Shown here piece after piece: positions 1 to 8,251 of a stretch of 64,000 nucleotides of DNA (its first letter is position 1; each line of letters opens with the position of its first letter). The position numbers and the translations under genes are program-made. Location of the stretch: contig CAYSQO010000001.1 of assembly GCA_964433315.1 (NCBI GenBank), positions 61,150 through 125,149 of the forward strand, in the 5' to 3' direction. The notes beneath the pieces were generated by a model that ran no database searches, had not been told where the DNA came from, and saw only the letters and a list, made by a program, of their open reading frames with translations. This DNA comes from Aquariibacter sp964433315 (lineage in GTDB: Bacteria; Pseudomonadota; Gammaproteobacteria; Burkholderiales; Burkholderiaceae_C).

Positions 1-54
1 TTCGGGTACGGGGAGATCGTCATGACCGGGTTCCTTGCAGATGTGCGTTCGAGG

Positions 55-771
55 TCAGGCCAGCTCGATCGCGCGTCCTTCGCCAGCCTCTTCGTGCGTG
101 ACGCCGTCGCGGATGTGGTAGATGCGCTTGAAGGTCGGGATGATTTTTTCGTCGTGGGTGACGACGATGATCGCGGTCTGGTAGCGCAGCGCCATGTCGT
201 TGAGGATGCGGATCACCGCCATCGCGCGTTCGCTGTCCAGCGGTGCGGTGGGCTCGTCGGCCAGGATCACCGGGGGGTGGTTGACCAGCCCGCGCGCGAT
301 GGCCACGCGCTGCTGTTCGCCGCCGGACAATTGCGATGGCATGGCCTTGGCGCGGTGCTGCACGTCCAGGGCGGTAAGCAGTTCCACCGCCCGTGCCCGG
401 GCCTGCGCGTTGGGCATGCCGGCCAGCATGGGCAGCAGGGCCACGTTGTCGGTGACATCGAGGAAGGGGATCAGGTACGGCGCCTGGAAGACGAAGCCGA
501 TGCGATCACGCCGCAGTGCGCGCAGGTCCCTGACCTGCCAGCGCTCGTCATAGATCACCTCCTGGCCCAAGGTCATGCGCCCGGCGGTGGGGTCGATCAC
601 CGCGCCCAGGCATTTCAGCAGCGTGCTCTTGCCCGAACCCGACGGCCCGATCAGGCCGACAACCTCGCCGGGCGCAACCTTCATGTTGACGCCCTTGAGC
701 GCGTCGACTGCGGTGTCGCCGCTGCCGTAGCGCTTGCGCAGGCCTTCGATGTGGATGCCTCGGTCTTGCAT
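55..771 (-). CDS. ABC exporter ATP-binding protein, DevA/MacB-type
   Basis: This 238-residue ATPase would power the permease encoded next to it. It shows Walker A (GPSGSGKST, about residues 42-50), the ABC signature LSGGEQQRVAIARGL, Walker B (VILADEP) and the H-loop histidine (VVTHD). One oddity is APLDSE after Walker B, where GxLDS is usual. Its start lies one base from the permease stop, so the two are probably translated together. It is the last gene of a four-gene minus-strand operon: TetR regulator, HlyD-type adaptor, permease, ATPase. MacB, LolD and DevA ATPases are all close relatives; the separate permease and adaptor fit a DevBCA-like exporter best. The substrate cannot be read from the sequence. 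Confidence 0.9.
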   Translation of the reverse strand: MQDRGIHIEGLRKRYGSGDTAVDALKGVNMKVAPGEVVGLIGPSGSGKSTLLKCLGAVIDPTAGRMTLGQEVIYDERWQVRDLRALRRDRIGFVFQAPYLIPFLDVTDNVALLPMLAGMPNAQARARAVELLTALDVQHRAKAMPSQLSGGEQQRVAIARGLVNHPPVILADEPTAPLDSERAMAVIRILNDMALRYQTAIIVVTHDEKIIPTFKRIYHIRDGVTHEEAGEGRAIELA

Positions 772-772
772 C

Positions 773-1978
773 TCAACCTCCGATGGCTTCAGCGGGGTCG
801 ACCCGCAGGGCCATGCGGATCGCGATCACACTGGCCAGTGCGCAGATCACCAGCACCGCGCCGAACCCGAGCACCGAGTCCAGCGGCATCAGCAGCACGT
901 ACTTGGGGAACAGCGGCGCGGCGAAGGTGGCGGTGATCTTGCCCACCGCAAAGCCGATCACCCCGAGCGCCAGCGCCTGCTGCAGGATCATCCAGGCGAT
1001 GGTGCTGTTGCGCGTGCCGATGAGCTTGAGCACCGCGATCTCGCGGATCTTGTCCATCGTGAGCGTGTAGATGATGAAGGCCACGATGGCCGCACTCACG
1101 GCGGCCAGGATGACGAGGAACATGCCGATCTGCTTGGCCGAGGTGGCAATGAGCTTGCCGATCAGGATGTCCTCCATGTCGGCGCGCGTATAGACGGTGA
1201 GCCGCCTCCAGCGGCGCACCGACTCGGCCACCTCGTCGGGGTCGGCGCCGGGGCGCAAGCGCACCAGCACGGCATTGACGGTGTTGCTGCTGGTCTGCGA
1301 CGCGTTGATGGCGGGCAGCAGCCCGGGCACACCGGGCCGGTTGAAGGCCGGGTTGGCCGCCGTGCGCGCGCGGTTCTGCACGATGGCGTCGTTGTCCTTG
1401 AGGAACTGCGCTTCCTGCGCGTCGCGCAGCGGGATGAAGACCATCGGGTCGCCGCTGGACGACACCATGCGGCGCGTCAGCCCGACGACGGTGTACTCGT
1501 TGCGACGGATGCGCACCGTGTCACCGAGCCCGAAACCCGTGGCGATGTCGGCCATGGCCTCATAGTGGCCGCGCGTGACGCGCCGTCCGGCCACCAGCGC
1601 GGGCGGCCAGCCTGGGGACCCCCAGGCCTCGCCGGGCACGATGCCGACCACCATGGCCCGCACGTCGCGCCCGCCCTGGCGCACCTGCATCGTGAGGTAG
1701 GTGACGTTGGCTGCCTCGGCCACGCCGGGCATGGTGAGCAGCGCGCGCTCGGTGTCATCGGCGATGCTCGAAGGTTCGGCGTAGGGCCCGAGCGTGTCTC
1801 GCTGCACCACCCACAGGTCGGCGCCGCTGTTGTCGAGCAAGGCCTTGCCGTCGTCGACCATGCCGCGGTAGACGCCTGCCATCACCAGCGTCACGCCCAG
1901 GAGCAGCCCCAGGCCCAGGCCGGTGAAGACGAACTTGCCCCAGGCGTGGGCGATGTCGCGACCGGCCAGGCTGATCAC
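773..1978 (-). CDS. ABC exporter permease, FtsX/MacB fold
   Basis: About 401 residues. An N-terminal membrane segment (FVFTGLGLGLLLGVTLVMAG) is followed by a large extracytoplasmic region, then three C-terminal membrane helices. This is the four-helix layout of FtsX/MacB permeases and DevC. I place the start at a GTG whose bases overlap the TGA stop of the upstream adaptor gene (GTGA). The longer reading frame in front of it is only adaptor sequence read in another frame. The protein should sit in the inner membrane, pair with the ATPase at 55-771, and couple ATP use to the adaptor. The short overlaps point to one transcript and coupled translation. Confidence 0.87.
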   Translation of the reverse strand: MISLAGRDIAHAWGKFVFTGLGLGLLLGVTLVMAGVYRGMVDDGKALLDNSGADLWVVQRDTLGPYAEPSSIADDTERALLTMPGVAEAANVTYLTMQVRQGGRDVRAMVVGIVPGEAWGSPGWPPALVAGRRVTRGHYEAMADIATGFGLGDTVRIRRNEYTVVGLTRRMVSSSGDPMVFIPLRDAQEAQFLKDNDAIVQNRARTAANPAFNRPGVPGLLPAINASQTSSNTVNAVLVRLRPGADPDEVAESVRRWRRLTVYTRADMEDILIGKLIATSAKQIGMFLVILAAVSAAIVAFIIYTLTMDKIREIAVLKLIGTRNSTIAWMILQQALALGVIGFAVGKITATFAAPLFPKYVLLMPLDSVLGFGAVLVICALASVIAIRMALRVDPAEAIGG

Positions 1979-3126
1979 GGCGCGACCCCGGGAATGTGGT
2001 CGACCACCTGGATCCGCGAGCGCGCGGTGAGCGGCTTCTCGCTGTGCAGCACGATGGCGTCGCCGGCTTTCAGGCCTTGGAGCACCTGCACCTGGCCGTC
2101 GAGATCGGCGCGGCCGAGCTTGACCGACACGAAAGTGAGGCTGTCGCCTTGGGTGGTCCAGACGCCCAACTGCTGGCCTTGCCGCTGCACTGCGGCATTG
2201 GGAATCACCGGCCCTGCGGGCAGCGCAGGCAGGTCGACCGTGACCTCGGCACGTTCGCCGATCGGAGGCAACTGCAGCGGCACGGCGCTGAAGGCGACCT
2301 TGGCCAGCAGTTCCTCGGTCACGGCATCCGCGCGCAGTTCGGTGCGCAGCACTTCGCCGTCCAAGGTCTGGCCGCGGCGCGAGCGCAAGGCCACGCGTGC
2401 CGGCTGCGCAGCCGCCAAGCCGCCGGCGCTGACCTGGTCGAAACGGGTGTTGACCCACAGAGACTTCGGATCGACGAGCTCGACGACCGCTTGGCCCGCC
2501 ACCACGGTGGTGCCGGGCTCGACGTCGCGCGAAGTGACAACGCCTGCCGCCGGCGCCACCAGACGCAGGCTGCTGCGCTGCGCGCGCAGCGCCTGCAGGT
2601 CGGACTGGGCCCGGGACTGATCCTCACGCACGGCGGCCAGTGCGGCGGATGCGAGCTGCAAATCCTGGCGGCGGGCGGCGAGCAGTTCCTCGCTCGTGGC
2701 CCTTTCGGCAAACAACTGTTCATAGCGGCGCGCCTGTGTCTCGGCGTAGGCGTGGCGCGCCGTCGCATCGGCCAGGGTCGCGGCGGTGCGCTTGACGACG
2801 GATTCCTGCGAGCGCAGGCGGTCGTCGCTGTCAACTGGGTCCATCTCTCCGAGCACCTGGCCGGCCTTGACGGTGTCGCCCACCTCCACGCCCAGGCGCA
2901 GCAGCCGACCTGGGGCCGTTGGGCCGATGCGGTAGAGCTGTCGTGCCTCGACGTTGCCGACGCCGAACAGTGCCGGACGCAGAGTGCGCGTCTCAACCTT
3001 GACCACCGTGACGGCCACGGGGGCGAGTGGCCCGGAGCGCAGGGCGACGTAGCCGAGCAGTGCGGCCAACCCGACGAGAACGGCCACGATGGCCAACGTA
3101 CGGCGGCTGATGGGTAGACGGCTCAT
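1975..3126 (-). CDS. HlyD/MacA-type membrane fusion (adaptor) protein
   Basis: 383 residues with one N-terminal membrane anchor (about residues 12-30), a lipoyl-like half (GRLLRLGVEVGDTVKAGQVLGEMD), a coiled-coil hairpin (about 90-170), a second lipoyl half (LVAPAAGVVTSRDVEPGTTV) and beta-barrel segments. This is the usual order in periplasmic adaptors that link an inner-membrane ABC exporter to an outer-membrane channel. Its start overlaps the TetR stop as ATGA and its stop overlaps the permease start as GTGA. No outer-membrane TolC-type gene lies next to the operon, so the channel must be encoded elsewhere. Confidence 0.88.
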   Translation of the reverse strand: MSRLPISRRTLAIVAVLVGLAALLGYVALRSGPLAPVAVTVVKVETRTLRPALFGVGNVEARQLYRIGPTAPGRLLRLGVEVGDTVKAGQVLGEMDPVDSDDRLRSQESVVKRTAATLADATARHAYAETQARRYEQLFAERATSEELLAARRQDLQLASAALAAVREDQSRAQSDLQALRAQRSSLRLVAPAAGVVTSRDVEPGTTVVAGQAVVELVDPKSLWVNTRFDQVSAGGLAAAQPARVALRSRRGQTLDGEVLRTELRADAVTEELLAKVAFSAVPLQLPPIGERAEVTVDLPALPAGPVIPNAAVQRQGQQLGVWTTQGDSLTFVSVKLGRADLDGQVQVLQGLKAGDAIVLHSEKPLTARSRIQVVDHIPGVAP

Positions 3127-3734
3127 GTCTGTCCTTGGGTGATGCCGCGCAGGAAGATGACGAAGACGCGGGGCGCATCGCGGCGGATGCGGTGCACATC
3201 GCCAGCGATCAGGGCCTGCATGACCAGGCCCTGGATCGTCCCGACGAACAGGGTGGAGGCGGCCTCGACATCCAGGCCTGGGTTGAACTCGCCTGCGTCG
3301 CGACCGCGTTCGAGAATGACGCGCAGCCGCTCGGCGTACAGGCGCAGCAGCGTGGCCGCCACCCGCTTGGGTGCCGTGGAGCCGGCGCGCTGAAGCTCGC
3401 CGAACATCATCCGGGGCACGCCGGGGTGTTCGGCAACAAAGCCGGTGTGGGCCAGAAACATCGCCTCGAGTGCGGCGGCCGAGGTCGCAGCGGCTTGCGC
3501 CGCGCGATCGACCCGGTTCAGCAGGCGGTCGGCCACCCAGGTCATCACCGCTTCGAGAATGGCGTCCTTGGTGGGGAAGTGCTTGAACAGGGCACCCTGT
3601 GTCACGCCCATGTGCTGGGCGATCGCCGTGGTCGTGATCTCGCCGGGATCATGCCCGGCTGCCAGTTCGATCACTGCTTCCACGGTCGCCGCTCGGCGCT
3701 CTTCGGCAGGCAGGTGTTTGGTTCGAATGTTCAC
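3123..3734 (-). CDS. TetR/AcrR-family transcriptional regulator
   Basis: 203 residues with an N-terminal TetR helix-turn-helix (about residues 30-60, containing TTAIAQHMGVTQGALFKHF) and a helical ligand-binding C-terminal region. It is the first gene of the ABC export operon and overlaps the adaptor gene by ATGA, so it probably represses its own operon. A nested palindrome of the size expected for a TetR dimer site lies directly upstream (3755-3785). The inducer is unknown. Confidence 0.9.
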   Translation of the reverse strand: MNIRTKHLPAEERRAATVEAVIELAAGHDPGEITTTAIAQHMGVTQGALFKHFPTKDAILEAVMTWVADRLLNRVDRAAQAAATSAAALEAMFLAHTGFVAEHPGVPRMMFGELQRAGSTAPKRVAATLLRLYAERLRVILERGRDAGEFNPGLDVEAASTLFVGTIQGLVMQALIAGDVHRIRRDAPRVFVIFLRGITQGQT

Positions 3735-3754
3735 GGGTTCAGGAGTGTCGAGAG

Positions 3755-3785
3755 AGGATAGTAGCTAGTAACTTATTACTATCCT
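3755..3785. promoter_or_regulatory. Probable TetR operator in front of the export operon
   Basis: A 9-bp inverted repeat, AGGATAGTA (3755-3763) and TACTATCCT (3777-3785), encloses a second palindrome, TAGTAActtaTTACTA (3766-3781). The patch is AT-rich in otherwise GC-rich DNA and lies 20-50 bases upstream of the regulator's start. Position and symmetry fit an autoregulatory TetR site overlapping the operon promoter. That it is bound is inference. Confidence 0.7.
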
Positions 3786-4153
3786 AGTCCAGACTCTCAT
3801 ACCCGTCAAGGTATCGACGACATCGGCTCACTCCGTGCGTCCGAACCGGGGTCTCGCTGAAGCCGATCCGCCTTCGGAGGCGGAATACGCGCAGGCAGCC
3901 TTTGCGTTGGGCTGGCCAGCGCCCTGGGCATCCGCGCCATGCGGACCCCGCCGGCAGCCGACGTCGTGGCCGACACCAACACAGGCATCGTGCTGGCGAC
4001 CGCCACGGCGCTGCTTGTGTCCTGCGAGCGCAGGCAGTAGCAGCAGCGCGCTGCGGTTGCCGGCGCGGTGTGTGCCGGATTCGGGTTCATCGGGGACTGG
4101 CGGACGCTTTGAGGCTGAGGCGGCTCGCCTTCAGCAACGCCGCGGAGCCAGGC
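3786..4153. other. Intergenic stretch, possible decayed coding remnant
   Basis: No intact gene is seen between the TetR promoter and the AraC-type gene. A plus-strand reading around 3900-4040 looks like part of a small membrane protein (residues such as ADTNTGIVLATATALLV) but has no plausible start and stops quickly. It may be the remnant of a lost gene; I do not recognise a family. Confidence 0.3.
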
Positions 4154-5080
4154 TCACATGTCGTGCTGCCCTTGGTCGGCCCTGCGCCAATCGCGCGGCG
4201 CCACACCGTAGCGCTGCTTGAAGGCCTTGGACAACGCCGTGGCGCTGCCGTATCCCACCGCGTCTGCCACGGCCTTGAGCAGACCGCCCGCGCGCAGCTC
4301 GGACATGGCCAGGGTCAGTCGCCAGTCTGCGAGGTAGCCCGCTGGCGTGGCGCCGGTGGCCTGCTTGAAGGCCACGGCAAACGCCGTACGCGACATGCCG
4401 GCCTGCACCGCCATGCGCTCCAGCGGCCACTCCTCGGCGGGCGCCGCGTGCAGCGCGACGAGCAGCCTGGCCAGACGGGGATCAGCCAGCCCTGTGATGA
4501 GGCCGCTACCGACGCCGCTCGCACCCGGGTGGTCGATCAGCCAGCGCAGCAGTTGGATCAGCACGACCTCGAACAAGCGGTCGGCCAGCAGTCGCGAGCC
4601 GCAGCGCACGCGGTCGGTCTCGGCGAACAGCAGGTCGAGCGCGGGCTGCAGGCCATCGACCTGATCCAGCGGGACGAGCACCAGGGCTGGCAGCGCCACC
4701 ACCAGCGGGTTGTGCTCGGCACCATCGAAGTCGAGCGTGGCACACGTGAAATCCGATCCGTCGCGCGGCGGGTTGTGGAAGGTGTGCGCCACCGGCCGGG
4801 GGTAGAGCATCAGCGTCGGCTCGTTCACGACGACGCGGCGTTTCAGGCCTTTGACATTGCCGTGCGTCACCACCAACTCGCCCCGGCGCAGCACATGCAG
4901 GAAGGCGCGGCCCGGCTTCGCGTCGAAGGCGGTCGTGCCGCACAGGGCGCCGGCATGGAACAGGTGGGCCCGGACGCGGAAACGATCCAGCAGACCGGAA
5001 AGTCGATCAATGGTGGGGGGCAGGGTCGCTGCCTCCGGTTTGAACGATGGATGGTGTTTTGAGTACTCCACAGCATCCAT
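4154..5080 (-). CDS. AraC-family regulator with N-terminal cupin domain
   Basis: 308 residues from the ATG at 5080. The first ~190 residues match the cupin domain found in many AraC-type regulators (FHAGALCG, LHVLRRGE, FTCATLDFDG). The C-terminal ~100 residues hold two helix-turn-helix motifs (MAVQAGMSRTAFAVAFKQATG and VADAVGYGSATALSKAFKQRYG). It is divergent from the protoglobin gene, 89 bases away, so it probably controls that pair. A longer start is possible upstream, but it would read into the shared promoter. Confidence 0.88.
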   Translation of the reverse strand: MDAVEYSKHHPSFKPEAATLPPTIDRLSGLLDRFRVRAHLFHAGALCGTTAFDAKPGRAFLHVLRRGELVVTHGNVKGLKRRVVVNEPTLMLYPRPVAHTFHNPPRDGSDFTCATLDFDGAEHNPLVVALPALVLVPLDQVDGLQPALDLLFAETDRVRCGSRLLADRLFEVVLIQLLRWLIDHPGASGVGSGLITGLADPRLARLLVALHAAPAEEWPLERMAVQAGMSRTAFAVAFKQATGATPAGYLADWRLTLAMSELRAGGLLKAVADAVGYGSATALSKAFKQRYGVAPRDWRRADQGQHDM

Positions 5081-5169
5081 GGTACAGATGATGGGGACAC
5101 ACTGGGTGCGTTGCGCATTCACATCCGGGTCGGCGGACCCGTTCCAACCCAAGACACCAGGAGTTGTTC

Positions 5170-5829
5170 ATGAAGATGCTGAAACTGCTGATTGCCGCCA
5201 ACACGCTCGGTGTGGTGGCGGATGCCGGCGCGGCAGCGCCGCAAGGCCGTGCACCCGGCTACGCGCTGGGCCAGCCGACGCTGGCCCGCGCTCCTTACTC
5301 GATGGCCGACCTGGCGGCGCTGCAGAAGTCGATGCTGTTTGGCGCCGACGACGTGGCCGCGCTGCGCCAGAGCAAAGCCATCCTGGCCGATCAGACCGAG
5401 GCCATCCTCGATGTCTGGTACGGCTTCGTGGCCTCGACGCCCGAACTGGTGGTGTTCTTCGGCGACACGCGCAGCGGCCAGCCGGACGGCGCCTACCTGG
5501 CCGCCGTCCGCAAGCGCTTTGCGCTGTGGATCCTGGACACCGCCGACGCGAAGTACGACCAGGCTTGGCTGGACTGGCAGTACGAGATTGGCCTGCGCCA
5601 CAACCGGGTCAAGAAGAACAAGACCGACGGTGCCCATGGCCCCGCACAAGTGGACTTTCGCTACCTGCCGGCGCTGACCATTCCCATCACCACGACGCTG
5701 AAGCCGTTCCTGGCCAAGACGGGGGCCTCAGCGGCGGACGTCGAGAAGATGCACGCGGCGTGGGTGAAGGCCGTGCTGTTGCAGGCCATCCTGTGGAGCC
5801 ACCCCTACATCAAGGACGGGGAGTTCTGA
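5170..5829 (+). CDS. Protoglobin-family heme protein with signal peptide
   Basis: 219 residues. AGGAG six bases upstream supports the ATG at 5170. The N-terminus (MKMLKLLIAANTLGVVADAGAAA) looks like a signal peptide, so the protein is probably exported. The rest matches the protoglobin/globin-coupled-sensor heme domain: ADQTEAILDVWYGFV in the distal helices, a likely proximal histidine at about 144 (EIGLRHNR), and the C-terminal LPALTIPITTTLKPFL. It stands alone without a signalling domain. Gas binding or oxygen/NO chemistry is inferred from the family. It overlaps the redoxin-like gene by one base and is divergent from an AraC-type regulator. An exported protoglobin is unusual. Confidence 0.85.
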   Translation: MKMLKLLIAANTLGVVADAGAAAPQGRAPGYALGQPTLARAPYSMADLAALQKSMLFGADDVAALRQSKAILADQTEAILDVWYGFVASTPELVVFFGDTRSGQPDGAYLAAVRKRFALWILDTADAKYDQAWLDWQYEIGLRHNRVKKNKTDGAHGPAQVDFRYLPALTIPITTTLKPFLAKTGASAADVEKMHAAWVKAVLLQAILWSHPYIKDGEF

Positions 5830-6428
5830 TGCCGTCGCCTGCAACGCCGGGGCGTGCGGGCTCCCCGTCGCCAGCCGGGCAGGCAACCAGCCTGCCAGGG
5901 TGGCAGGCCTCGCACTGGTTCAACACCCCGACGCCGATCGAACTGGAGGACCTGCGAGGGCGAGTCGTGCCGGTCCATGCGTTCCAAATGCTGTGCCCGG
6001 CATGTGTGTCGCACGGTCTTCCCCAGGCGCTGCGTGTACATGACGCGTTTCAGGGCGAGGCAGTGATGGTCCTCGGGCTGCACACGGTGTTCGAGCATCA
6101 CGAGGTGATGGGATCACAGGCCTTGCAGGCCTTCATCCAGGAATACCGGTTGCCATTCCCGATCGGCATCGATGAAGCCGCCGAGGCGGGGCCGCTGCCT
6201 GTCTCCATGGCGCAGTGGGGCCTTCGTGGCACGCCGAGTGTCGTGCTGTTCGATCGGCAGGGCCGCGCGCGGCTGCATCGATTCGGGGTTGTCGATGATG
6301 TGGTTCTGGGGGCTGCGATTGGGCAGTTGCTGGCGGAAGGAGATGCAGTTGAGACCTCGGGATGCGGAGATCGACCATGGACGGTCGCCAAGCCTCCGGG
6401 GCGTGATGGCCCAGGGTGTGCAATCTGA
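5829..6428 (+). CDS. Redoxin / thioredoxin-like protein (AhpC-TSA/TlpA fold)
   Basis: 199 residues. The thioredoxin-like core contains LRGRVVPVHAFQMLCPACVSHGLP with cysteines at about 56 and 59 (CPAC). It also has the cis-proline region RGTPSVVLFDRQGR typical of redoxins. The start ATG shares its A with the TGA of the protoglobin gene, so the two are coupled. No signal peptide is evident. A role in thiol redox partnered with the heme protein is inference. The last ~25 residues resemble no redoxin core and lie next to the presumed island edge, so the 3' end could have been altered there. Confidence 0.8.
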   Translation: MPSPATPGRAGSPSPAGQATSLPGWQASHWFNTPTPIELEDLRGRVVPVHAFQMLCPACVSHGLPQALRVHDAFQGEAVMVLGLHTVFEHHEVMGSQALQAFIQEYRLPFPIGIDEAAEAGPLPVSMAQWGLRGTPSVVLFDRQGRARLHRFGVVDDVVLGAAIGQLLAEGDAVETSGCGDRPWTVAKPPGRDGPGCAI

Positions 6429-6454
6429 CGCCGCAGGTGTGATCGCATGGCTTC

Positions 6455-6515
6455 GTGAGTCTCAAAGAAGAGAGGCGCCGGCCCCATCCCTGGCGGGAAA
6501 CGAGCGCGGCGCCGA
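6455..6515 (-). promoter_or_regulatory. Orphan copy of the island's leader motif
   Basis: On the minus strand this stretch carries the core CCCGCCAGGG (plus-strand CCCTGGCGGG at 6488-6497) shared with the leaders before the genes starting at 9665 and 11115. Where those leaders reach a start codon after about 35 bases, this one runs into the 3' end of the redoxin gene. It may mark where an island gene was cut off. Confidence 0.45.
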
Positions 6516-6535
6516 GTCCTAACTGCAGCTTGGTT

Positions 6536-6847
6536 TCAGCCGGCCATCAGTGTGTCCGATGGGCCTTCAGCGAAGTGGCGGACGATGCGGTTGCCAGCGC
6601 GTCGACGGCCATCGTCCTCGACCTCGTCGACCAACTGCGCAGGCAGTCGAAGGCCGAGTTCTGGGACCTTGGCGCGCAAGGTCGCGATGTCCGTCCAGTC
6701 CAGCAGGGGCTCCTGCAGGCTGGTGTAGAGCATGTCGCTTCGCTCGTCGATGATCTGGAGAAAGTAGTCCCCCAGGCGTCGATCGAAGCCGGCCACGATC
6801 TCGACGGGGTGTCCGTCGAGCGTCGCCGTCGCGAGGTGCTGGCTCAT
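6536..6847 (-). CDS. Hypothetical island protein, 103 aa
   Basis: I do not recognise a named family. The start overlaps the stop of the DUF5983-type gene by ATGA, which supports both as real genes of one transcript. The sequence (TLDGHPVEIVAGFDRRLGDYFLQIID) reads like a compact beta-rich protein with an acidic, charged C-terminal half. There is no signal peptide or membrane segment. Small genes of this kind are common beside DUF5983 genes in integrative elements; function unknown. Confidence 0.6.
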   Translation of the reverse strand: MSQHLATATLDGHPVEIVAGFDRRLGDYFLQIIDERSDMLYTSLQEPLLDWTDIATLRAKVPELGLRLPAQLVDEVEDDGRRRAGNRIVRHFAEGPSDTLMAG

Positions 6848-7152
6848 GGTCCGGGCTCCGCGCTGTCGAACACAGGCAGCCCGTCGATGACGGCCGCCTC
6901 GCGATCGAACATCAGCCAGGCCACGCCGGCGGATTCGGCCACCTCGAACAGCATGGCCAGGTCGGGCTCCGACGGCACGCGGTACTTCGGTGCCCCGACA
7001 TAGACGAACCCGCCGCAGTCGGTCGGGTAGGCGTTCACGGACAGATCGTCATCGGCGAGCTTGTTGCGCGTTGCCGAACTCAGATGCTTCAGGGACAGGC
7101 TGGCCAGCATCTCGGCCTGCTGTCGCAGGCCGGTGGCGGGCAGGGTATGCAT
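6844..7152 (-). CDS. DUF5983-type conserved island protein
   Basis: 102 residues resembling the DUF5983 family of integrative-element proteins: an N-terminal helical stretch (LSLKHLSSATRNKL), the core NAYPTDCGGFVYVGAP, and VAWLMFDREAAVIDGLPVFD near the end. GAGGAGG lies seven bases before the start. Function of the family is unknown. It is translationally coupled to the 103-aa gene behind it. Confidence 0.65.
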   Translation of the reverse strand: MHTLPATGLRQQAEMLASLSLKHLSSATRNKLADDDLSVNAYPTDCGGFVYVGAPKYRVPSEPDLAMLFEVAESAGVAWLMFDREAAVIDGLPVFDSAEPGP

Positions 7153-7366
7153 CGTGGATTCCTCCTCGGGATGAACTCGGAGATGTGGGGGATTCGGTCG
7201 CCCGCGTCACGGTCGAGGGCGCACCGAGCGTGCGCTTCGATCGTCCGGCGCGGGCGAACGTCATGCCGCAGTCGCGGCAGCGGAACCAGTGCAGGCGACC
7301 GAGCGCGCCCAGGGGCACGCCGTGGCCGGCACAGCAGGGGCAGGTCGGGGGTCTTCTCTCCGACAT
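7049..7366 (-). CDS. Small zinc-ribbon protein, 105 aa
   Basis: Starts at ATG 7366 with AAGG six bases upstream. Two cysteine pairs (CPCC at about residues 9-12 and CRDC at about 28-31) form a zinc-ribbon pattern followed by a basic stretch. The C-terminal third overlaps the DUF5983-type gene by about 100 bases in another frame and has no recognisable character, so the functional part is probably the first ~45 residues. Real but unproven. Confidence 0.4.
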   Translation of the reverse strand: MSERRPPTCPCCAGHGVPLGALGRLHWFRCRDCGMTFARAGRSKRTLGAPSTVTRATESPTSPSSSRGGIHDAYPARHRPATAGRDAGQPVPEASEFGNAQQARR

Positions 7367-7465
7367 GGGCATCCTTGGTTGGGGTGGGATCGGCGGGAGG
7401 GGCGCCGCCTCGGCGGCGCCCTTCTCGCGGCTGGGTCGTGCAGGGCGTGACTGCCGCACATGGCG

Positions 7466-8098
7466 TCAGAGCAGTCCGCGCTCCGCGAAGCTGACGCACT
7501 GGTCGCCGGCGACGACGAAGTGGTCGATCAGGCGGATGTCTACCAGCGCCAGCGCCGACTTCAGCGTCTGCGTCAGGAACTCGTCCGCGCGGCTCGGCTC
7601 GGCCTGGCCGCTCGGGTGGTTGTGGGCCACCGCGATCGCGGCGGCGTTGCGGGCCAGGGCGCTCTTGACCAGTTCCCGCGGGTATACCGACGTCTGGGTG
7701 AGCGTGCCGCGGAACACCTCCTCGTGGGCGATCAGCCGGTGGTTGGCATCCAGGTAGAGCGCGAGGAAGACCTCGTGCTGCAGGCCTGCGCAGCGCAGTC
7801 GCAGCCAGTCCCGAAGGACCTGGGGCGACGACATCACCGGCCCCTGCGCCATCCGGTCACGCAGCTCGCGCATCAGCAGCTCCCGGGCGACACGGAGTCG
7901 GCGCGTCAGGAGCTGCTGCGTGGCCGGGTCCTCGTGGGGCGTCTCCCGGTCGCTGACGCGCAGCGCGGCCGGCGTCGGGCCTGGCAATGGGTGGGCCTGC
8001 AGGCCCAGCATCTCTGCCACCAGGGCCTCCCGAGACGCATGGGCGGCATCGGGCAGGTCCGGCAGATCTTGAAGGCCCTGGAAAGGGTGGAAGTTCAT
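7466..8098 (-). CDS. radC: RadC-family JAB/MPN-domain protein
   Basis: 210 residues from the ATG at 8098, which has GAGGAG five bases upstream; longer frames only read into the leader. The C-terminal ~125 residues form the RadC-like JAB1/MPN fold with the metal motif HNHPSGQAEPSRAD (H-x-H-P-S-G, Ser, Asp) and an upstream glutamate in EEVFRGTLT. The ~80-residue N-terminus is variable. Accessory RadC proteins are common on integrative elements and plasmids; their biochemical role is not settled. It is preceded by a structured leader and shares a divergent intergenic region with the gene at 8649. Confidence 0.85.
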   Translation of the reverse strand: MNFHPFQGLQDLPDLPDAAHASREALVAEMLGLQAHPLPGPTPAALRVSDRETPHEDPATQQLLTRRLRVARELLMRELRDRMAQGPVMSSPQVLRDWLRLRCAGLQHEVFLALYLDANHRLIAHEEVFRGTLTQTSVYPRELVKSALARNAAAIAVAHNHPSGQAEPSRADEFLTQTLKSALALVDIRLIDHFVVAGDQCVSFAERGLL

Positions 8099-8163
8099 GG
8101 CGTTCTCCTCTCGTGGCGAAAAGGAAGACGGGAACGCCGTTCCCGGTGGGGACTGGTGTCCCC
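8099..8163 (-). promoter_or_regulatory. Structured leader of radC, competing hairpins at the start codon
   Basis: On the minus strand, GGCGTTC (8138-8132) can pair with GAACGCC (8105-8099), which sits directly before the ATG and includes the end of the ribosome-binding site. GGCGTTC is also part of an upstream hairpin, CGGGAAC/GTTCCCG (8145-8129), so the two folds exclude each other. A third hairpin, GGGGAC/GTCCCC, lies at 8163-8148. Related leaders precede the genes starting at 9665, 10470 and 11115. Confidence 0.5.
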
Positions 8164-8228
8164 GCAAGGGAAGGATGTGCAGACACACGACGGAACGTGG
8201 CCGGCACGGTGGCTCAGATGATCATCCG

Positions 8229-8251
8229 AGGCAGGTAACGACTGCGACGCC
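8229..8251 (+). repeat. 23-bp island repeat, copy 1
   Basis: AGGCAGGTAACG followed by ACTGCGACGCC. Identical copies occur at 11464 and 28569, all in the same orientation and all between divergent genes. Here it separates radC from the small gene at 8649. It probably binds a common regulator. Confidence 0.8.

Noticed and set aside
734..2620. Long plus-strand frame opposite the ABC permease and adaptor
   Set aside because: Antisense shadow; His/Arg/Gly-rich with no domain, while the minus strand encodes clear ABC exporter parts.
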